Below, in pieces: positions 17,356 through 25,729 of a stretch of DNA of 64,000 bases (within the stretch, counting starts at the first letter, position 1; each line of letters starts with the position of its first letter). This stretch comes from Clostridium saudiense (GTDB lineage Bacteria > Bacillota > Clostridia > Clostridiales > Clostridiaceae): assembly GCF_000577815.1 (NCBI RefSeq), contig NZ_CBYM010000002.1:1-64000 (forward strand), written 5' to 3'. The notes beneath the pieces are model-generated. The model did not search any database. It saw nothing but the letters and a program-made list of their open reading frames with translations, and had not been told where the DNA came from. Made by a program: the position numbers and the translations under genes.

Positions 17356-18264
17356 TTATGAATTAAATTTTAAATTTCCTTTTTCTTTACAGCTACAATT
17401 ATTAACTATCTTTTCATACTTATCCATCATTCCAAGACTAATTATATTTTCAAGTATTGCTTTGTTTCTTTTTAATGGTAATTTATCTAATGATTCCTTA
17501 CAATTATATCCACAATTCAATATAGTAAATTCCATTCGCGGCTTTATTTCCAGCATTAGCTCATCATAACTTTTATTTTCCTTATTATATAAAAAGTTTA
17601 TTGGATTAAATTTATTTTTCTCCATATCTTCCTTTAAATCATCTAATGCATCTATTAAATATATCCACTTTCCTAATGCATATCCTAGATCATAAAGTGC
17701 ATACCTAATATTTTCACAATCGCCTTCAAAATTTTCTGGATATAACTCTAAAATTTTAGCAACTATTAAACTAAATGGATGAGAAATTTCATCTATAGAT
17801 TCAAAATTTTTATTTTCCTCTAAGTTAGATAATAAATTTAAATTTTCTTCTATTATATCATTAACTTTCGTAACATTTCTGTTAAATTTTCTTTTATATG
17901 GTGATAATGCTGTACTTTCTAACTTACTTTTTATACTTTTATCATCATTCACATCATCAATCAACTTATAATATACTAATGAAACATTCATTGCAGCTGT
18001 ATATTCTAATGCCTTATTATCTATAATCATTGGCTTTTTCTTTAATGGATGAGCCATACATCTTTTAAAGTCAATTTTAGGAGTCTCATTATGTAATGCA
18101 TCTAATAATAATCCTAAGAATGCCATATCATAATTTAAAGTTAACCTTGGTAGATTTCCAAAAGTATCTTTAATATGCATACAGACACCACAATAATATC
18201 CTCTAAACATTTCATATTCTCTAATTTTAAGCTCTGGTTTCAGTGGAGTTACATAACCAAACAA
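17356..18264 (-). CDS. DUF5685-family protein
   Basis: 302 aa soluble, mostly helical protein. Its start, MFGYVTPLKPELKIREYEM followed by YYCGVCMHIKDTFG, is characteristic of the DUF5685 family, which often neighbours J-domain proteins in clostridia. The CGVC and late CSCKEKG cysteines may bind metal. Aspartate-rich helical stretches (LIDALDDLKEDMEKNKFNP) faintly recall prenyl-synthase-like folds, but no function is known. It is followed by the DnaJ-like gene 74 bp downstream. Confidence 0.8.
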   Translation of the reverse strand: MFGYVTPLKPELKIREYEMFRGYYCGVCMHIKDTFGNLPRLTLNYDMAFLGLLLDALHNETPKIDFKRCMAHPLKKKPMIIDNKALEYTAAMNVSLVYYKLIDDVNDDKSIKSKLESTALSPYKRKFNRNVTKVNDIIEENLNLLSNLEENKNFESIDEISHPFSLIVAKILELYPENFEGDCENIRYALYDLGYALGKWIYLIDALDDLKEDMEKNKFNPINFLYNKENKSYDELMLEIKPRMEFTILNCGYNCKESLDKLPLKRNKAILENIISLGMMDKYEKIVNNCSCKEKGNLKFNS

Positions 18265-18373
18265 ATAATCACTCCTTTATGCTATTCTCATTTTATAACC
18301 TTAGTATAGTTTATTTGTATTTATTTATCAATTTATCATAAACTTTTTAATTAATACTGTATGAAAAAATAAA

Positions 18374-18428
18374 ACTGTACAAAAATAACATGTTTAAATA
18401 AAATTATCCATGTTATTTTTTATACAGT
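18374..18428 (-). terminator. Hairpin terminator
   Basis: ACTGTA plus AAAAATAACATG (18374-18392) pair with CATGTTATTTTT and TACAGT (18409-18428). It lies after the TPM gene on the minus strand. Confidence 0.65.
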
Positions 18429-18446
18429 CATAAAGTTTATTTATTT

Positions 18447-19238
18447 TTAAAAGCTTCCTCCGCCTCCACCATGAGTATTTCCACTACTTGAAGTATGAGT
18501 TGAACTTCCTCCACTACTACTATTATTTCTCTCTATTTTTGTTTTTGAAGTGTACGTACTAATAAATCTATCCTTTTTTCTAGTAAAAACTATTGAGTTA
18601 CGATCAACATAATTTGCTGTAGAAATAGATTTTGAATTTTTATAAGAATTAACAACTAATAAAGATACTACACTAGCTACTATTAATCCAGCTCCTAATC
18701 CAATAAAAATAACTTTTTGAGTACGTTCAGCCTCATTATAAGTATATTGCCCTGCTGGTATACCTTCTTCTGCATAATAATTTATATCATTTATAAATTC
18801 ATTACATCCTTCAAAATAATCTGCATTTTTTAATTGCGTTGTTATATCATCAACTATATTCTGTATTCTACTATCTGTGAAATATTTTATAGCCTCTCCC
18901 GAAGTTGATATCCATACCTTTCTATCGTCCATATCTATTAACAATAATAAGCCACTTTTATCTTCTCCAACACCATATCCATTATAATCAAAATAATCAT
19001 CAGCATAATCCATTTGGCTTTTACCACCTAAATCATTAGATGTTACTATAACAGCATCCATATTATACTGTTCTTTAAAACTTGCTAAATCTTCTCTTAA
19101 TTGTTGTTCTTCCTCACTTGATAAAAGATTAGCATCATCAACTACAAAATTTATATCTGCACTTACTATAGTTACAAAGGATAATAGCAAGACAAGTGAA
19201 CTAATAAAAGGTACCATTTTCTTTTTTATATTAATCAT
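18447..19238 (-). CDS. TPM-domain (YgcG-type) membrane protein
   Basis: 263 aa. A signal peptide/anchor (residues 7-27) is followed by the TPM domain (NFVVDDANLLSSEEEQQLRE ... KSGLLLLIDMDDRKVWISTSG), a membrane segment near residues 172-191, a basic stretch, and a Ser/Gly-rich tail ending GGGGGSF. TPM domains of the YgcG/Psb32 type are implicated in membrane-protein quality control. The start codon overlaps the end of the zinc-ribbon gene (ATGA type), so the two are translationally coupled and probably work together. Confidence 0.88.
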   Translation of the reverse strand: MINIKKKMVPFISSLVLLLSFVTIVSADINFVVDDANLLSSEEEQQLREDLASFKEQYNMDAVIVTSNDLGGKSQMDYADDYFDYNGYGVGEDKSGLLLLIDMDDRKVWISTSGEAIKYFTDSRIQNIVDDITTQLKNADYFEGCNEFINDINYYAEEGIPAGQYTYNEAERTQKVIFIGLGAGLIVASVVSLLVVNSYKNSKSISTANYVDRNSIVFTRKKDRFISTYTSKTKIERNNSSSGGSSTHTSSSGNTHGGGGGSF

Positions 19239-20302
19239 ATAAACATCCCTCCTATTAATACAACTAAAAATACCAAAATAAATACTATCGCAAACAATAT
19301 TGCTATTTTACCTTTTGACACTGGTAATGAGCCAAACACCTTTCCTGTTTGACCATTCATTGCAAATATATAATTTTTATCTCCTGAACTATATGTCATC
19401 ATCCAAACAGGCATCAATGCATATTGACAAGATGTTTTATTAAACCTTTCATTTGTTCCAACAATATCAACAGTTGAATATCCACTTATAGAATTTCTCA
19501 ATATATCATTTGTTCCCATTCTTATTTTACCTTCAATTAAAGGTAAAACTTGCTCCTTACCTCTATCATATTTTTCTGAAAAAAATCCTGGTAAATATGC
19601 TATTGAAAAATCTTTAAGCTCTCTATCATCATAAGGCTCAATACTTTCCATAACATTATCATCCATTTTACTTGATGCATTATGAGGAACATTATTAAAA
19701 TTCAAATTTGCTTCTCTATATACATGATATACGTCTGTTTTAGTATATCTATAATCACCACTTACCCAAGTATTTATTCTTTTACATCTAGCACTCATTT
19801 CCCCAGTAACATTAGAAGTAACTAACCAAAATGGAATATAGATACCTGTAATTTTCTCTAATTGTTTATAGGATGAAAACTCCTTAGGCAAAAACCATTT
19901 TTTCTTACTCCATTTCAAGAAATTCTCAATTGCAGTTTCCTTATTAACTTTAAATGGCATAACTTTAGATGGCTTAAACTCGCCTTTAAACTTATCATTT
20001 AACACAACTGGCCCATGGCAATAACAACAAAATGTTGCTGTTGTTGTTTTATCACATACTATTTCAGCGCCACATCTTGGACATGAATAACTTGCTGTGT
20101 TTTCCTCTAAATTACTCCATTCATCATTATATTCTTCATCTAAAATTTCTTCCGTTATATGATCTTTATTTTCATTATTTAAACGTTCTATATCGCCCAC
20201 TGTAAACTCACTCATACAAAAATCACATTTTCCTTTTTGCAAAGTAGGATCAAAGTTAATTTCTGCACCACAATTTGGGCACTTATATGTTATAGCGGCC
20301 AT
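19235..20302 (-). CDS. Zinc-ribbon membrane-anchored protein
   Basis: 355 aa. Two zinc ribbons: YKCPNCGAEINFD ... CDFCMSEF at residues 6-32, and YSCPRCGAEIVCD ... FCCYCHGP at about 72-98. A beta-rich middle domain with Trp-rich segments (IPFWLVTSNVTGEM, PVWMMTYSSGDKNYIFAMNG) follows, then one C-terminal membrane helix. It resembles zinc-ribbon proteins found beside TPM or SPFH proteins. It probably presents its domains on the cytoplasmic face and assists the TPM protein downstream. Function unknown. Confidence 0.8.
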   Translation of the reverse strand: MAAITYKCPNCGAEINFDPTLQKGKCDFCMSEFTVGDIERLNNENKDHITEEILDEEYNDEWSNLEENTASYSCPRCGAEIVCDKTTTATFCCYCHGPVVLNDKFKGEFKPSKVMPFKVNKETAIENFLKWSKKKWFLPKEFSSYKQLEKITGIYIPFWLVTSNVTGEMSARCKRINTWVSGDYRYTKTDVYHVYREANLNFNNVPHNASSKMDDNVMESIEPYDDRELKDFSIAYLPGFFSEKYDRGKEQVLPLIEGKIRMGTNDILRNSISGYSTVDIVGTNERFNKTSCQYALMPVWMMTYSSGDKNYIFAMNGQTGKVFGSLPVSKGKIAILFAIVFILVFLVVLIGGMFI

Positions 20303-20725
20303 TATATTCCCCCTAATACTAATTTATATATATATCTATCTTATTAATATACATATTCTATTAATTATATCACATATTTTTACATAATATTCTAACACTC
20401 CTATATATTCTCTCTCAAATTTTATAGAACAATACTTTTGAATTTGTCCACATTTTTTCAAAAAATTATACCTAAATTAATTATAATATTTAAGGAATTT
20501 AATCATATTTTTCCCATTTATTTTTTCTTGACTTTTCTTTAGCGATATGTTTTAATCTCTTGAATTTAAAGTATTACAACCACTTTTCTATATTATTCCT
20601 TTTTACTTCTTCCATTTTATTCATTCCCATTATAAACCATGTTGGTTTGACATCATTTTTTATATATAGTATAACCTTGTTGCAGGGCGAAGGAATTAAA
20701 TTAATAATCTTGGAGGTGTATTTTT
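20303..20725. other. Divergent promoter region before the 3D-domain gene
   Basis: AT-rich, no credible gene. It contains the plus-strand promoter described separately and must hold the minus-strand promoter for the zinc-ribbon gene. No riboswitch-like pattern was recognised. Confidence 0.5.
20647..20675 (+). promoter_or_regulatory. Strong sigma-A-type promoter of the 3D-domain gene
   Basis: TTGACA at 20647-20652, 17-bp spacer, TATAAC at 20670-20675. A GGAGGTG ribosome binding site follows about 37 bp later. Confidence 0.75.
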
Positions 20726-21403
20726 CTGTTTAAGAAAATTATAGTTTTAACAACTTCACTTGCTATATCACTATTTGGTATAAATGAATTTTCTGCACAA
20801 GCAAGTGTTTTAAATAAAAGTGCACAAAAAGTTGTTAATGTAAGTTATTTAGATAAAAATGATATAAGCTCAAATACTAATATATATGAATATAATAATG
20901 ATATTACTACTGATAATATTAATGATAATACTCGTAGTGTTACTAATGAAAATATTATTAATGATATAAATATCTCTAATAAAAACTTAGAAGAAGAAAA
21001 GGCTAAAGAAATTGAAGAATCTAGCTCAAAAGAAGACGAATCTACTTCTGAATCTTTAGAAGATAGTGAATGTGTTGCAAATACTACTAATGATGAAACT
21101 ACCAACTATAAAGCAGTATATACAATGGTAAGTACTGCGTATACAGGTGATACAATTACCTATACAGGCACTACCCCTGTCCGTGATCCCAATGGTATTA
21201 GTACCATTGCAGTAGATCCATCTATAATTCCTTTAGGTTCAAAAGTTTATATACCTGGATATGGTATGGCTATTGCTGCTGATACAGGTGGTGCAATTAA
21301 AGGTAACAAAATAGATTTATTTTTAAACTCAGAAAATGATTGTATAAACTGGGGAGTGCAAACTGTATCATTATACATTATTGCTTATCCTGGAGAATGG
21401 TAA
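20726..21403 (+). CDS. Secreted 3D-domain cell-wall protein, apparent CTG start
   Basis: 225 aa when started at the CTG at 20726. The frame then encodes a good signal peptide (MFKKIIVLTTSLAISLFG, cleavage near SAQA), an Asn/Asp/Ser/Glu-rich linker of about 110 residues, and a C-terminal 3D domain (STAYTGD, TIAVDPSIIPLGSKVYIPGYG, AADTGGAIKGNKIDLF) with the three conserved aspartates. 3D domains are RlpA/MltA-like folds linked to peptidoglycan cleavage. No ATG, GTG or TTG occurs in frame until 21125, deep inside the linker. A GGAGG site lies 9 nt before the CTG, so the CTG is the best start. Confidence 0.82.
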   Translation: MFKKIIVLTTSLAISLFGINEFSAQASVLNKSAQKVVNVSYLDKNDISSNTNIYEYNNDITTDNINDNTRSVTNENIINDINISNKNLEEEKAKEIEESSSKEDESTSESLEDSECVANTTNDETTNYKAVYTMVSTAYTGDTITYTGTTPVRDPNGISTIAVDPSIIPLGSKVYIPGYGMAIAADTGGAIKGNKIDLFLNSENDCINWGVQTVSLYIIAYPGEW

Positions 21404-21442
21404 AACTCAAGTTAACTTAACATTTTTTATTATTAACAAAAT

Positions 21443-21502
21443 AAAGGAGTATATTATACTATATATCATCACTAAAGATATATAAATATAAAATACTCCT
21501 TT
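21443..21502. terminator. Bidirectional hairpin terminator
   Basis: AAAGGAGTAT/ATACTCCTTT arms (21443-21452, 21493-21502) with an inner ATATATC/GATATAT pairing and T-rich exits on both strands, between convergent genes. Confidence 0.75.
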
Positions 21503-21512
21503 TATTTACTTA

Positions 21513-22016
21513 TTATTTAATCAAATCATTATATTTAGCTTCTATATTATCCTTAATCTCACTATTTAAAATAAATAATGATACTAAATCTCCATTAACT
21601 TCAATTGTTGCATTCTCTGCAGCTTCTAAATATTCAGGATATAAATGGCCAGCTAGTAGATCTTGAATATATTCTTCTAATGAAGCCTTTACACTATCAA
21701 CTTTTCCCTCTTTTGCTTTTACTACTATTATATCATCTTGTTGTGCTGTCACACCTGGAACTAATATTCCATAATCGACTATGTCTTCTAAATTTAAATG
21801 ATATATATCTTTAGCCATCTCATCATCAACCATTGTTGGCATCATAAATAATTCTTCTTCACTTAATTTTTCTACAACTTCCTTTGCTGATACAGAAGAT
21901 GTTTGCCCTGTCCCCTGCTCAACACTTTGATTATTACCGTTGTTTGCTTTTCCACAACCTGTTAATGTTGCACCTACCATAATTGCAATTAAAGCACTTA
22001 CTAATATTTTTTTCAT
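21513..22016 (-). CDS. DUF4358-type lipoprotein
   Basis: 167 aa. The lipoprotein signal peptide ends in LTGC (Cys at about residue 21). A Gln/Ser-rich linker and a mixed alpha/beta domain follow, which matches DUF4358 lipoproteins of clostridia (MMPTMVDDEMAKDIYHLNLEDI ... AKEGKVDSVKASLEEYIQD). The start at MKKILV was chosen because GTGAGGT is correctly spaced from it; a GTG 5 codons upstream is part of that site. Function unknown; exported and membrane anchored. Confidence 0.8.
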   Translation of the reverse strand: MKKILVSALIAIMVGATLTGCGKANNGNNQSVEQGTGQTSSVSAKEVVEKLSEEELFMMPTMVDDEMAKDIYHLNLEDIVDYGILVPGVTAQQDDIIVVKAKEGKVDSVKASLEEYIQDLLAGHLYPEYLEAAENATIEVNGDLVSLFILNSEIKDNIEAKYNDLIK

Positions 22017-22365
22017 TTTTGATAACCTCACTTTTATTAATTTTCTTTTGTTAACATATTAATTAGACTATCATGTCCTATAAATTGTTCCTTGCTTTAA
22101 AAAATTTTTTCAAATTTATTTTTGCTTATATTTATTTACATTTTTTGGTAATTTGTTTATACTTATAAGTGACAATCTAAATCTCATCTAAATATTTTAT
22201 ACTTAATTAATAAATCAAATTTGACTAAAATTCTAAATTCAACTTAGTTTAAACTATACATAGTATCCTTATTCGCTATGTAAAAAGCTAATTTCATTTA
22301 AATAATATTTTGTAGAGGTGGTTTAAATAAATAAGGATTCATTTAACTTAAACTACAGAAGAAAA
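22017..22365. other. Upstream region of the amidase gene
   Basis: No gene seen before 22327. ACATAG/CTATGT (22258-22263, 22276-22281) form a small inverted repeat. A clear ribosome binding site, AGAGGTGG (22313-22320), stands 46 bp ahead of the first ATG but only 6 nt ahead of an in-frame ATA at 22327. Confidence 0.45.
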
Positions 22366-23112
22366 ATGCTTTACAAAAAGAAAAAAAAACGTCAAAGAAG
22401 AATAATAGTAGCATTTACTACTATACTACTATTTATATCTATAGTCCCCTTAATAATTATTATGTCAAATAAAAATAAAACTATTGCTACTTTTAACTTA
22501 GCAATACCTAAAATCGAAGAATCACCTCCATATGTGGTTTGTATTGATCCAGGTCATGGAGATTGGGATTACGGAGCTATTAGTCCTAATGGCACTGCTG
22601 AAAAAGATATTACCTTAGCTGTTTCATTAAAATTAGGTGAACTACTAGAAAATGATGATAGATTTAAAGTAATTTATACAAGGTCAAATGATGAAATAGA
22701 TTGGTTAGAAACCGCAAATGATAGTTTGAAAGAGCGTATAAATATATCAAAAATATGTAATGCTGATATATTTATTTCAATCCATTGTAACTATAGTTCT
22801 GATTCTAAAGAAATATCTGGAGTTGAAACTTGGTACAATCCTAACGATGAAAATAGCTTAAACCTATCAAAATACCTTCAACAAGCATTAATAGATTTAA
22901 ATTACACAACTAATAGAGGTGTTCGTTCTTATGTCTCTGGAGAAGAACTTGCTGTTTTAGAATTAAATACAAATACTTCTTCATTAATTGAATTAGGCTT
23001 TTTAAGTAATTCTTCGGATGAAAAATACCTTTCATCTAAATTAGGCCAATCTGAATGTGCTAAAGCTCTCTACGAAGCAATTGTTGAATATAGAGATGAT
23101 ACTATTGAATAA
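22366..23112 (+). CDS. N-acetylmuramoyl-L-alanine amidase (Amidase_3), membrane anchored
   Basis: 248 aa from this ATG. A very basic N-terminus (YKKKKKRQRR) precedes one membrane segment, then the zinc amidase domain: CIDPGHGDWDYGA (first His), AEKDITL (Glu), SIHCNYSSD (second His) and SLIELGFLSN (catalytic Glu). It cuts the bond between MurNAc and the peptide stem; size and layout resemble CwlD-type enzymes. The ATG has no good ribosome binding site, while AGAGGTGG precedes an in-frame ATA 13 codons upstream (22327), so the protein may really begin there with the added residues NKDSFNLNYRRK. Confidence 0.9.
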   Translation: MLYKKKKKRQRRIIVAFTTILLFISIVPLIIIMSNKNKTIATFNLAIPKIEESPPYVVCIDPGHGDWDYGAISPNGTAEKDITLAVSLKLGELLENDDRFKVIYTRSNDEIDWLETANDSLKERINISKICNADIFISIHCNYSSDSKEISGVETWYNPNDENSLNLSKYLQQALIDLNYTTNRGVRSYVSGEELAVLELNTNTSSLIELGFLSNSSDEKYLSSKLGQSECAKALYEAIVEYRDDTIE

Positions 23113-23118
23113 TAAAAG

Positions 23119-23156
23119 ACCACAATAATATAAGTTTTAAACTATATTATTGTGGT
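23119..23156. terminator. Bidirectional hairpin terminator
   Basis: 14-bp stem ACCACAATAATATA with its complement (23119-23132, 23143-23156) between the amidase gene and the convergent holin-like gene. Confidence 0.8.
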
Positions 23157-23172
23157 TCATTTTCTATTCTAC

Positions 23173-23400
23173 CTATTGTTTTTCTTCTTCATCTTTTTTA
23201 TCATCCAAATATCCTTTAGCTTCAGTAGTTGGATTACTTATAATTCCAGCAGCAATTAAAACTGCAAGGATAGCATTTGTTATTTGTGTATATTCTTCAG
23301 GTACAAAATTAACACCAAATGCATTTAATAAAATACCAATTAAAGAAAACAAAGATACCCATAGTCCATAATTCTTAAATCTAGACCAATCTATTTTCAT
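23173..23400 (-). CDS. Small holin-like membrane protein
   Basis: 75 aa. The N-terminus KIDWSRFKNYGLWVSL and two closely spaced membrane helices with a charged, soluble C-terminus (GYLDDKKDEEEKQ) match phage phi-LC3/A118-type holins. The SNPTTEAKGYLDD end recalls the DPTTKGLSDS tail of such holins. No other phage gene is nearby; it faces the amidase gene tail to tail. It may be a domesticated holin that exports a wall hydrolase, or a prophage remnant. Confidence 0.8.
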   Translation of the reverse strand: MKIDWSRFKNYGLWVSLFSLIGILLNAFGVNFVPEEYTQITNAILAVLIAAGIISNPTTEAKGYLDDKKDEEEKQ

Positions 23401-23513
23401 AATATCTCCACCTCCTTTATACTATTAAGATATTCCTAAACGCTTTCTATGTTCTGTAAATTTAAATTTATTTTATACTTTATTAAATTTAAGTAAAATT
23501 ATTTTTACTCATC

Positions 23514-23563
23514 AAAAAAAGCCTAAATAATAAGAGTAATCCTTAATTATTTAGGCTTTTTTA
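23514..23563 (-). terminator. Hairpin terminator of the epimerase-like gene
   Basis: GCCTAAATAAT and its complement, flanked by A- and T-runs (23514-23563). Confidence 0.88.
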
Positions 23564-23568
23564 AATAA

Positions 23569-24444
23569 TTATTTTATTGTAACTGTATAAGCACTATTAA
23601 ATACTTGTCCTACTTTTAACTTTTCTATTCCTTCTTTATCCTTAAGTTCACCAGTAAAATCTTCAAAATCGGCATGTCCATACCATGGTTCAATGCATAC
23701 AAACGGAGCTCCTGTTACTTTTGTCCATAATCCCATATAAGGAAAACCTGTGAAATCCATAGTTACGCACTTGTCATGATTAACTGATTTTAAGCTAATT
23801 TTATTAGATTTTAAATTATCAAAAACTAATGCATCGTCTTTAAATACATCAAAACTTAAATTAATAATATTATCATTATTTAAATATTCTTTTCTTTCTT
23901 TTTTAATGTATCCATCCTTGTTGATAATCATTATATCAGTTGTTTCCTTTTCATTAAATTCAAAATAATAATCATTTATTATTTCCCCACCTTTTATTGG
24001 ACACATAAATGCCGGATGAGCTCCTATTGAAAAATAAATAGTCTTATCATCTTTATTTTCAACTGTATAAGCCGTTGTAACACCATCTTGACCTAATGAA
24101 TAAGTAATCTTCAAAGAAAATTTATAAGGATATATTTTTAATGTATCCTCTGAATAAGATAATTCAAATACTAATTTATTATCTGTTTTTTCTACTAATT
24201 CAAATTCACGAACTCTAGCCAACCCATGTTGTGGTAAGTTATATTCTTTACCATCAACTCTATATATACCATCTTTCACCTTTCCAACTATAGGAAATAA
24301 AACTGGCGCATGATATCCCCAATAATTTTTATTCCCATTCCATAAATATTCTGTACCATCCTTTTTAGATGTAATACTATTAAGCTCTGCCCCATGAGTG
24401 CTTGCAACAATTTTAATATTTTCATTTTCTAGTGTATATAACAT
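23569..24444 (-). CDS. Aldose 1-epimerase-family protein (LacX/YeaD type)
   Basis: 291 aa, mutarotase beta-sandwich family. Markers are GAELNSITSKKDGTEYLWNG near the N-terminus, NLPQHGLARVREFE (first conserved His), GAHPAFMCP (second His) and CIEPWYGHADF (Glu). It probably interconverts anomers of a sugar or sugar phosphate; lacking neighbours, the sugar is unknown. The start MLYTLENEN is 8 nt after AGGAGTG; two upstream Met codons overlap that site. Confidence 0.85.
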   Translation of the reverse strand: MLYTLENENIKIVASTHGAELNSITSKKDGTEYLWNGNKNYWGYHAPVLFPIVGKVKDGIYRVDGKEYNLPQHGLARVREFELVEKTDNKLVFELSYSEDTLKIYPYKFSLKITYSLGQDGVTTAYTVENKDDKTIYFSIGAHPAFMCPIKGGEIINDYYFEFNEKETTDIMIINKDGYIKKERKEYLNNDNIINLSFDVFKDDALVFDNLKSNKISLKSVNHDKCVTMDFTGFPYMGLWTKVTGAPFVCIEPWYGHADFEDFTGELKDKEGIEKLKVGQVFNSAYTVTIK

Positions 24445-24538
24445 TCTCATCACTCCTTATATCCTATTAATTTAAACGTTATCTTAATATATTATATAAT
24501 ATTTAACATATTATTTTAATATGCAAAATCAAAAAATG

Positions 24539-24580
24539 TATTTAAAACAGTAAATATTAATTATTTACTATTTTAAATAC
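24539..24580 (-). terminator. Hairpin terminator of the rhodanese gene
   Basis: GTATTTAAAA and AGTAAATA arms with complements (24539-24556, 24562-24580), one mismatch, AT-rich exit. Confidence 0.65.
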
Positions 24581-24587
24581 ATTATTT

Positions 24588-24902
24588 TTAAACTATTTTA
24601 CCATCATACCCTAAAATACCTTGTCCTAAATTATAAAGGTTATTAAATCCTTCTTCTTCTAAAATTTGACATGCTAAAGCACTCTTATGCCCTGCCTTGC
24701 AATAAACTAAAATAGGTTTATCTATATTTTCTTTCAAATCTTCAATTTCCCATTCTAATTCTTCAACTGGTATATTTATTGCATTAGGAATCCTTCCTGA
24801 CTTATATTCACTAAATCTTCTTACATCTATAATTACTAATTCACTACAATTTTCAATTAATTTATTAGCCTCTTTACTACTAATTGACTTAAATGAACTC
24901 AT
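24588..24902 (-). CDS. Rhodanese-like domain protein
   Basis: 104 aa single rhodanese domain: VIIDVRRFSEYKSGRIPNAI near the start and the active-site loop YCKAGHKSA with the sulfur-carrying cysteine. It can transfer sulfane sulfur in the cytoplasm (GlpE/PspE size). Single gene, 68 bp downstream of the methyltransferase gene on the same strand. Confidence 0.92.
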   Translation of the reverse strand: MSSFKSISSKEANKLIENCSELVIIDVRRFSEYKSGRIPNAINIPVEELEWEIEDLKENIDKPILVYCKAGHKSALACQILEEEGFNNLYNLGQGILGYDGKIV

Positions 24903-24970
24903 GCTTACACCTCTTTTGAATTATTCATTTAAACTAATTATAGTAATAATACTTATTATTTTCAAGCTTC

Positions 24971-25516
24971 TTATTTATTAAATGGCTTTACAGCATCAAT
25001 AATAATTGATACCATTCCTAATTTTCCTCTAGAATTTCTGTTATCAAATCTATAACTTCTACATATCTTTCCTTTAGATTCATCCCACTCCTTATAATGA
25101 AAATCCCCTTGTTCATCACAATATTCTAAAAGAGTTACCTCAAATCCTGCTTCTTCAAAAACTTTTACTAAAGTCTTATAATCATATACCATTTTATGCT
25201 CTGCTGCTGGATGAGCTTCATGCCCTGGTCCTCCTACTTTAATCATGCTTTGATATAAAGCATTTTTAAAATTCTTATCTGGAACAGCACATCTAACATA
25301 GCCACCTGGTTTTAAAAATTTGTAGCAATTTTCTGCTGCTTTTATTCCATCTTCTAAAGATAAATGTTCCCAAACATGTTCTGCTAATATTGCTTCAATT
25401 TCTTCATTTTCCTTCAACCTTTCCCATTGTTCTAAATTTAACAAATTTAATTCATTTTCTTGAGTAGAGACCCATCCATTATATTTTGTTTTTCCAGCCC
25501 CAACAATTATTTTCAT
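24971..25516 (-). CDS. SAM-dependent methyltransferase-like protein
   Basis: 181 aa. Class I methyltransferase elements are visible (AEHVWEHLSLEDGI, LKPGGYVRCAVPD, FEEAGFEVTLLEY), but the N-terminal glycine-rich SAM loop is shortened to VGAGKTKYNGW. Such proteins resemble the methyltransferases of glycan or lipid loci. Substrate unknown. The start MKIIVGAG follows GGGGG by 9 nt; an ATG two codons earlier is too close. Confidence 0.8.
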   Translation of the reverse strand: MKIIVGAGKTKYNGWVSTQENELNLLNLEQWERLKENEEIEAILAEHVWEHLSLEDGIKAAENCYKFLKPGGYVRCAVPDKNFKNALYQSMIKVGGPGHEAHPAAEHKMVYDYKTLVKVFEEAGFEVTLLEYCDEQGDFHYKEWDESKGKICRSYRFDNRNSRGKLGMVSIIIDAVKPFNK

Positions 25517-25699
25517 AACCATTTCCCCCTTAATATACTATAAATGCCTATCTAAACATTATTAATATAGTTATATATGTTTAAAATTTATATATATGTA
25601 TTAATAGTTATTTTTTTACCAATAAATCCAATTATATATATTTTATACCATAAAGACCGATATAGTAAATATCTTTTATTACTTTTTATCAAAAAAACA

Positions 25700-25727
25700 G
25701 TCCTAATATATACACTTATATTAAGAC
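25700..25727 (-). terminator. Hairpin terminator
   Basis: Stem GTC-TAATATA with its complement, one mismatch (25700-25710, 25717-25727), followed on the minus strand by a run of seven T. Confidence 0.7.
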
Positions 25728-25729
25728 CT

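Noticed and set aside
20845..21105. Minus-strand frame opposite the 3D-domain protein linker
   Set aside because: Ser/Leu-rich antisense of an Asp/Asn/Ser linker; no ribosome binding site. The plus-strand frame has promoter, ribosome binding site and signal peptide.
23173..23400. Prophage
   Set aside because: Only one holin-like gene; no integrase, structural or replication genes in the flanks.
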